Positions 18,365 through 18,935 of a DNA stretch of 18,935 nucleotides are shown one piece after another; the stretch's first letter is position 1, and each line of letters starts with the position of its first letter. The position numbers and the translations under genes are program-made. The stretch spans positions 1 through 18,935 of the forward strand of contig CALSCO010002344.1 of NCBI GenBank assembly GCA_943704415.1, given 5' to 3'. The notes beneath the pieces were generated by a model. It saw only the letters and a program-made list of their open reading frames with translations, had not been told where the DNA came from and made no database searches. Source of the stretch: Parvularia atlantis (Eukaryota > Opisthokonta > Rotosphaerida).

Positions 18365-18748
18365 ATGACCACCGAGGCACCGACCAAGGCCGCAAACGCC
18401 GCCGCCTACTTTGTGGCGCGCGCACGCGAGAGCAATTGCACGCTCGAGCCGCTTGAGCTGTGCGTGCTGTGCCAGTTAGTGTACCTCGCGCAGGTTGCAC
18501 ACTGCCAGCACCTCAACTTCAACGGCGGCCCGCTGCTGTTGGGAGACGCAATCGACGCGCGAGATGAGGGCCCGCTTGTGCCCGTACCCTGGGAACAGGT
18601 GGCGCGTGACGGCGTTGACTCGCTGCTGACAACCAACAGCAACTACGCTGACACGACGGACGACAACTTGAAGTTGACGCAGGCTGTACTGCTAGTGGAC
18701 GGCGTGTACGACGAGTACGCAAGCAAGGACGTCGACGCGTCGACGTAG
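18365..18748 (+). CDS. Panacea/SocA-like (DUF4065-like) domain protein, possibly incomplete
   Basis: A 127-residue intronless open frame. The first 80 residues read like the Panacea (SocA/DUF4065) domain: AAYFVARARE, then a leucine-rich LEPLELCVLCQLVYLAQ, then the signature GPLLLGDAIDARDEGPLVP, matching the usual pattern PLxxxxIxAWxxGPVVP, then VPWEQVARDG. The tryptophan of the IxAW element is replaced by Arg, and about three extra residues lie in the leucine-rich helix. In bacteria and phages the domain occurs in antitoxins and proteolytic adaptors; its role in a eukaryote is unknown. It is 33 bp downstream of the Dsc3-like stop on the same strand. A phase-0 intron at 18731-18782 would bypass the stop and add an open reading frame to the window edge. 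The match is by eye only. Confidence 0.55.
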   Translation: MTTEAPTKAANAAAYFVARARESNCTLEPLELCVLCQLVYLAQVAHCQHLNFNGGPLLLGDAIDARDEGPLVPVPWEQVARDGVDSLLTTNSNYADTTDDNLKLTQAVLLVDGVYDEYASKDVDAST

Positions 18749-18935
18749 CGTGCGCATCGACCTCGCTCCGCTCCACCTGCAGCACATGACCCCGCCCCTT
18801 GAGCTCGTGTGGCTACGCCAGCGCCAGGCAATGAGTTACGACCTTTTCGCGCTTTATGAAGCAAAGTACCCACTTCTCTCCATTTTCTCTCTTCCGTCTG
18901 CGCACTCTGCTCCAGTGAGCGATTCCGCTTTGCAA
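18749..18935 (+). other. Right-edge sequence: possible next exon, then a T/C-rich tract
   Basis: From 18783 to the edge, one frame is open and contains LELVWLRQRQAMSYDLFALY, which has a protein-like composition unlike the chance frames elsewhere. It could be the next exon of the Panacea-like gene (acceptor CTGCAG ending at 18782). From about 18866 to 18915 the plus strand turns C/T-rich, as it does after the other genes' stops, so the transcript may instead end here. I recognise no domain in this stretch. Confidence 0.3.

Noticed and set aside
18365-18935. Reading the window as a large DNA virus or bacterial contig because of the Panacea-like gene and high GC
   Set aside because: The rest of the window is dense with spliced introns and typical eukaryotic genes, which neither source explains.

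Overview
The window is nuclear DNA from a GC-rich, gene-dense, intron-rich eukaryote, very probably a unicellular one. It holds six protein genes. Their coding frames are cut by about 90 tiny introns (mostly 47-70 nt), and the spliced frames give recognisable eukaryotic proteins. No organism can be named from this sequence. A full-length neurofibromin (NF1/IRA type), an HSD17B7/Erg27-type sterol reductase, a tetraspanin and a Dsc3-type protein together would fit Amorphea (amoebozoans, apusomonads, early opisthokonts), but this is inference. I see no rRNA, tRNA, CRISPR array or transposon.

Layout, left to right. (1) Minus strand, 48-1438: N-terminal 337 residues of an archaeal-type cofactor-independent phosphoglycerate mutase, running off the left edge. 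(2) A 642-bp divergent intergenic region. (3) Plus strand, 2081-3745: a nine-exon tetraspanin of 377 residues with an enlarged second extracellular loop carrying three CCG motifs. (4) Plus strand, 3909-5349: an eight-exon, 340-residue 3-ketosteroid reductase. (5) Minus strand, 5470-17382: about 65 exons encoding about 2,734 residues, colinear with human neurofibromin from end to end (N-terminal helical region, RasGAP domain, Sec14-PH module, C-terminal helical region). (6) Plus strand, 17412-18331: a five-exon, 216-residue Dsc3-like membrane protein with a ubiquitin-like domain. Its start lies only 29 bp from the neurofibromin start, head to head. (7) Plus strand, 18365-18748: a Panacea/SocA-like (DUF4065-like) protein, a family otherwise typical of bacteria and phages, which may continue through an intron beyond the edge.

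Splicing is distinctive. Most donors read GTGCGY rather than GTRAGT, many introns have CTGAC or a close variant upstream of a CAG acceptor, and 8 of about 90 donors are GC rather than GT. Exon joins were fixed by frame and, in the neurofibromin gene, by residue-for-residue spacing against the human protein as I remember it. No cDNA or database search was available.

The genes do not form an operon-like pathway. Two touch sterol biology: the sterol reductase directly, and Dsc3 through the fungal Dsc ligase that activates SREBP. The strongest points for follow-up are the complete protist neurofibromin, the GC-AG intron rate, the three-CCG tetraspanin, the 29-bp bidirectional start region and the Panacea-like gene.
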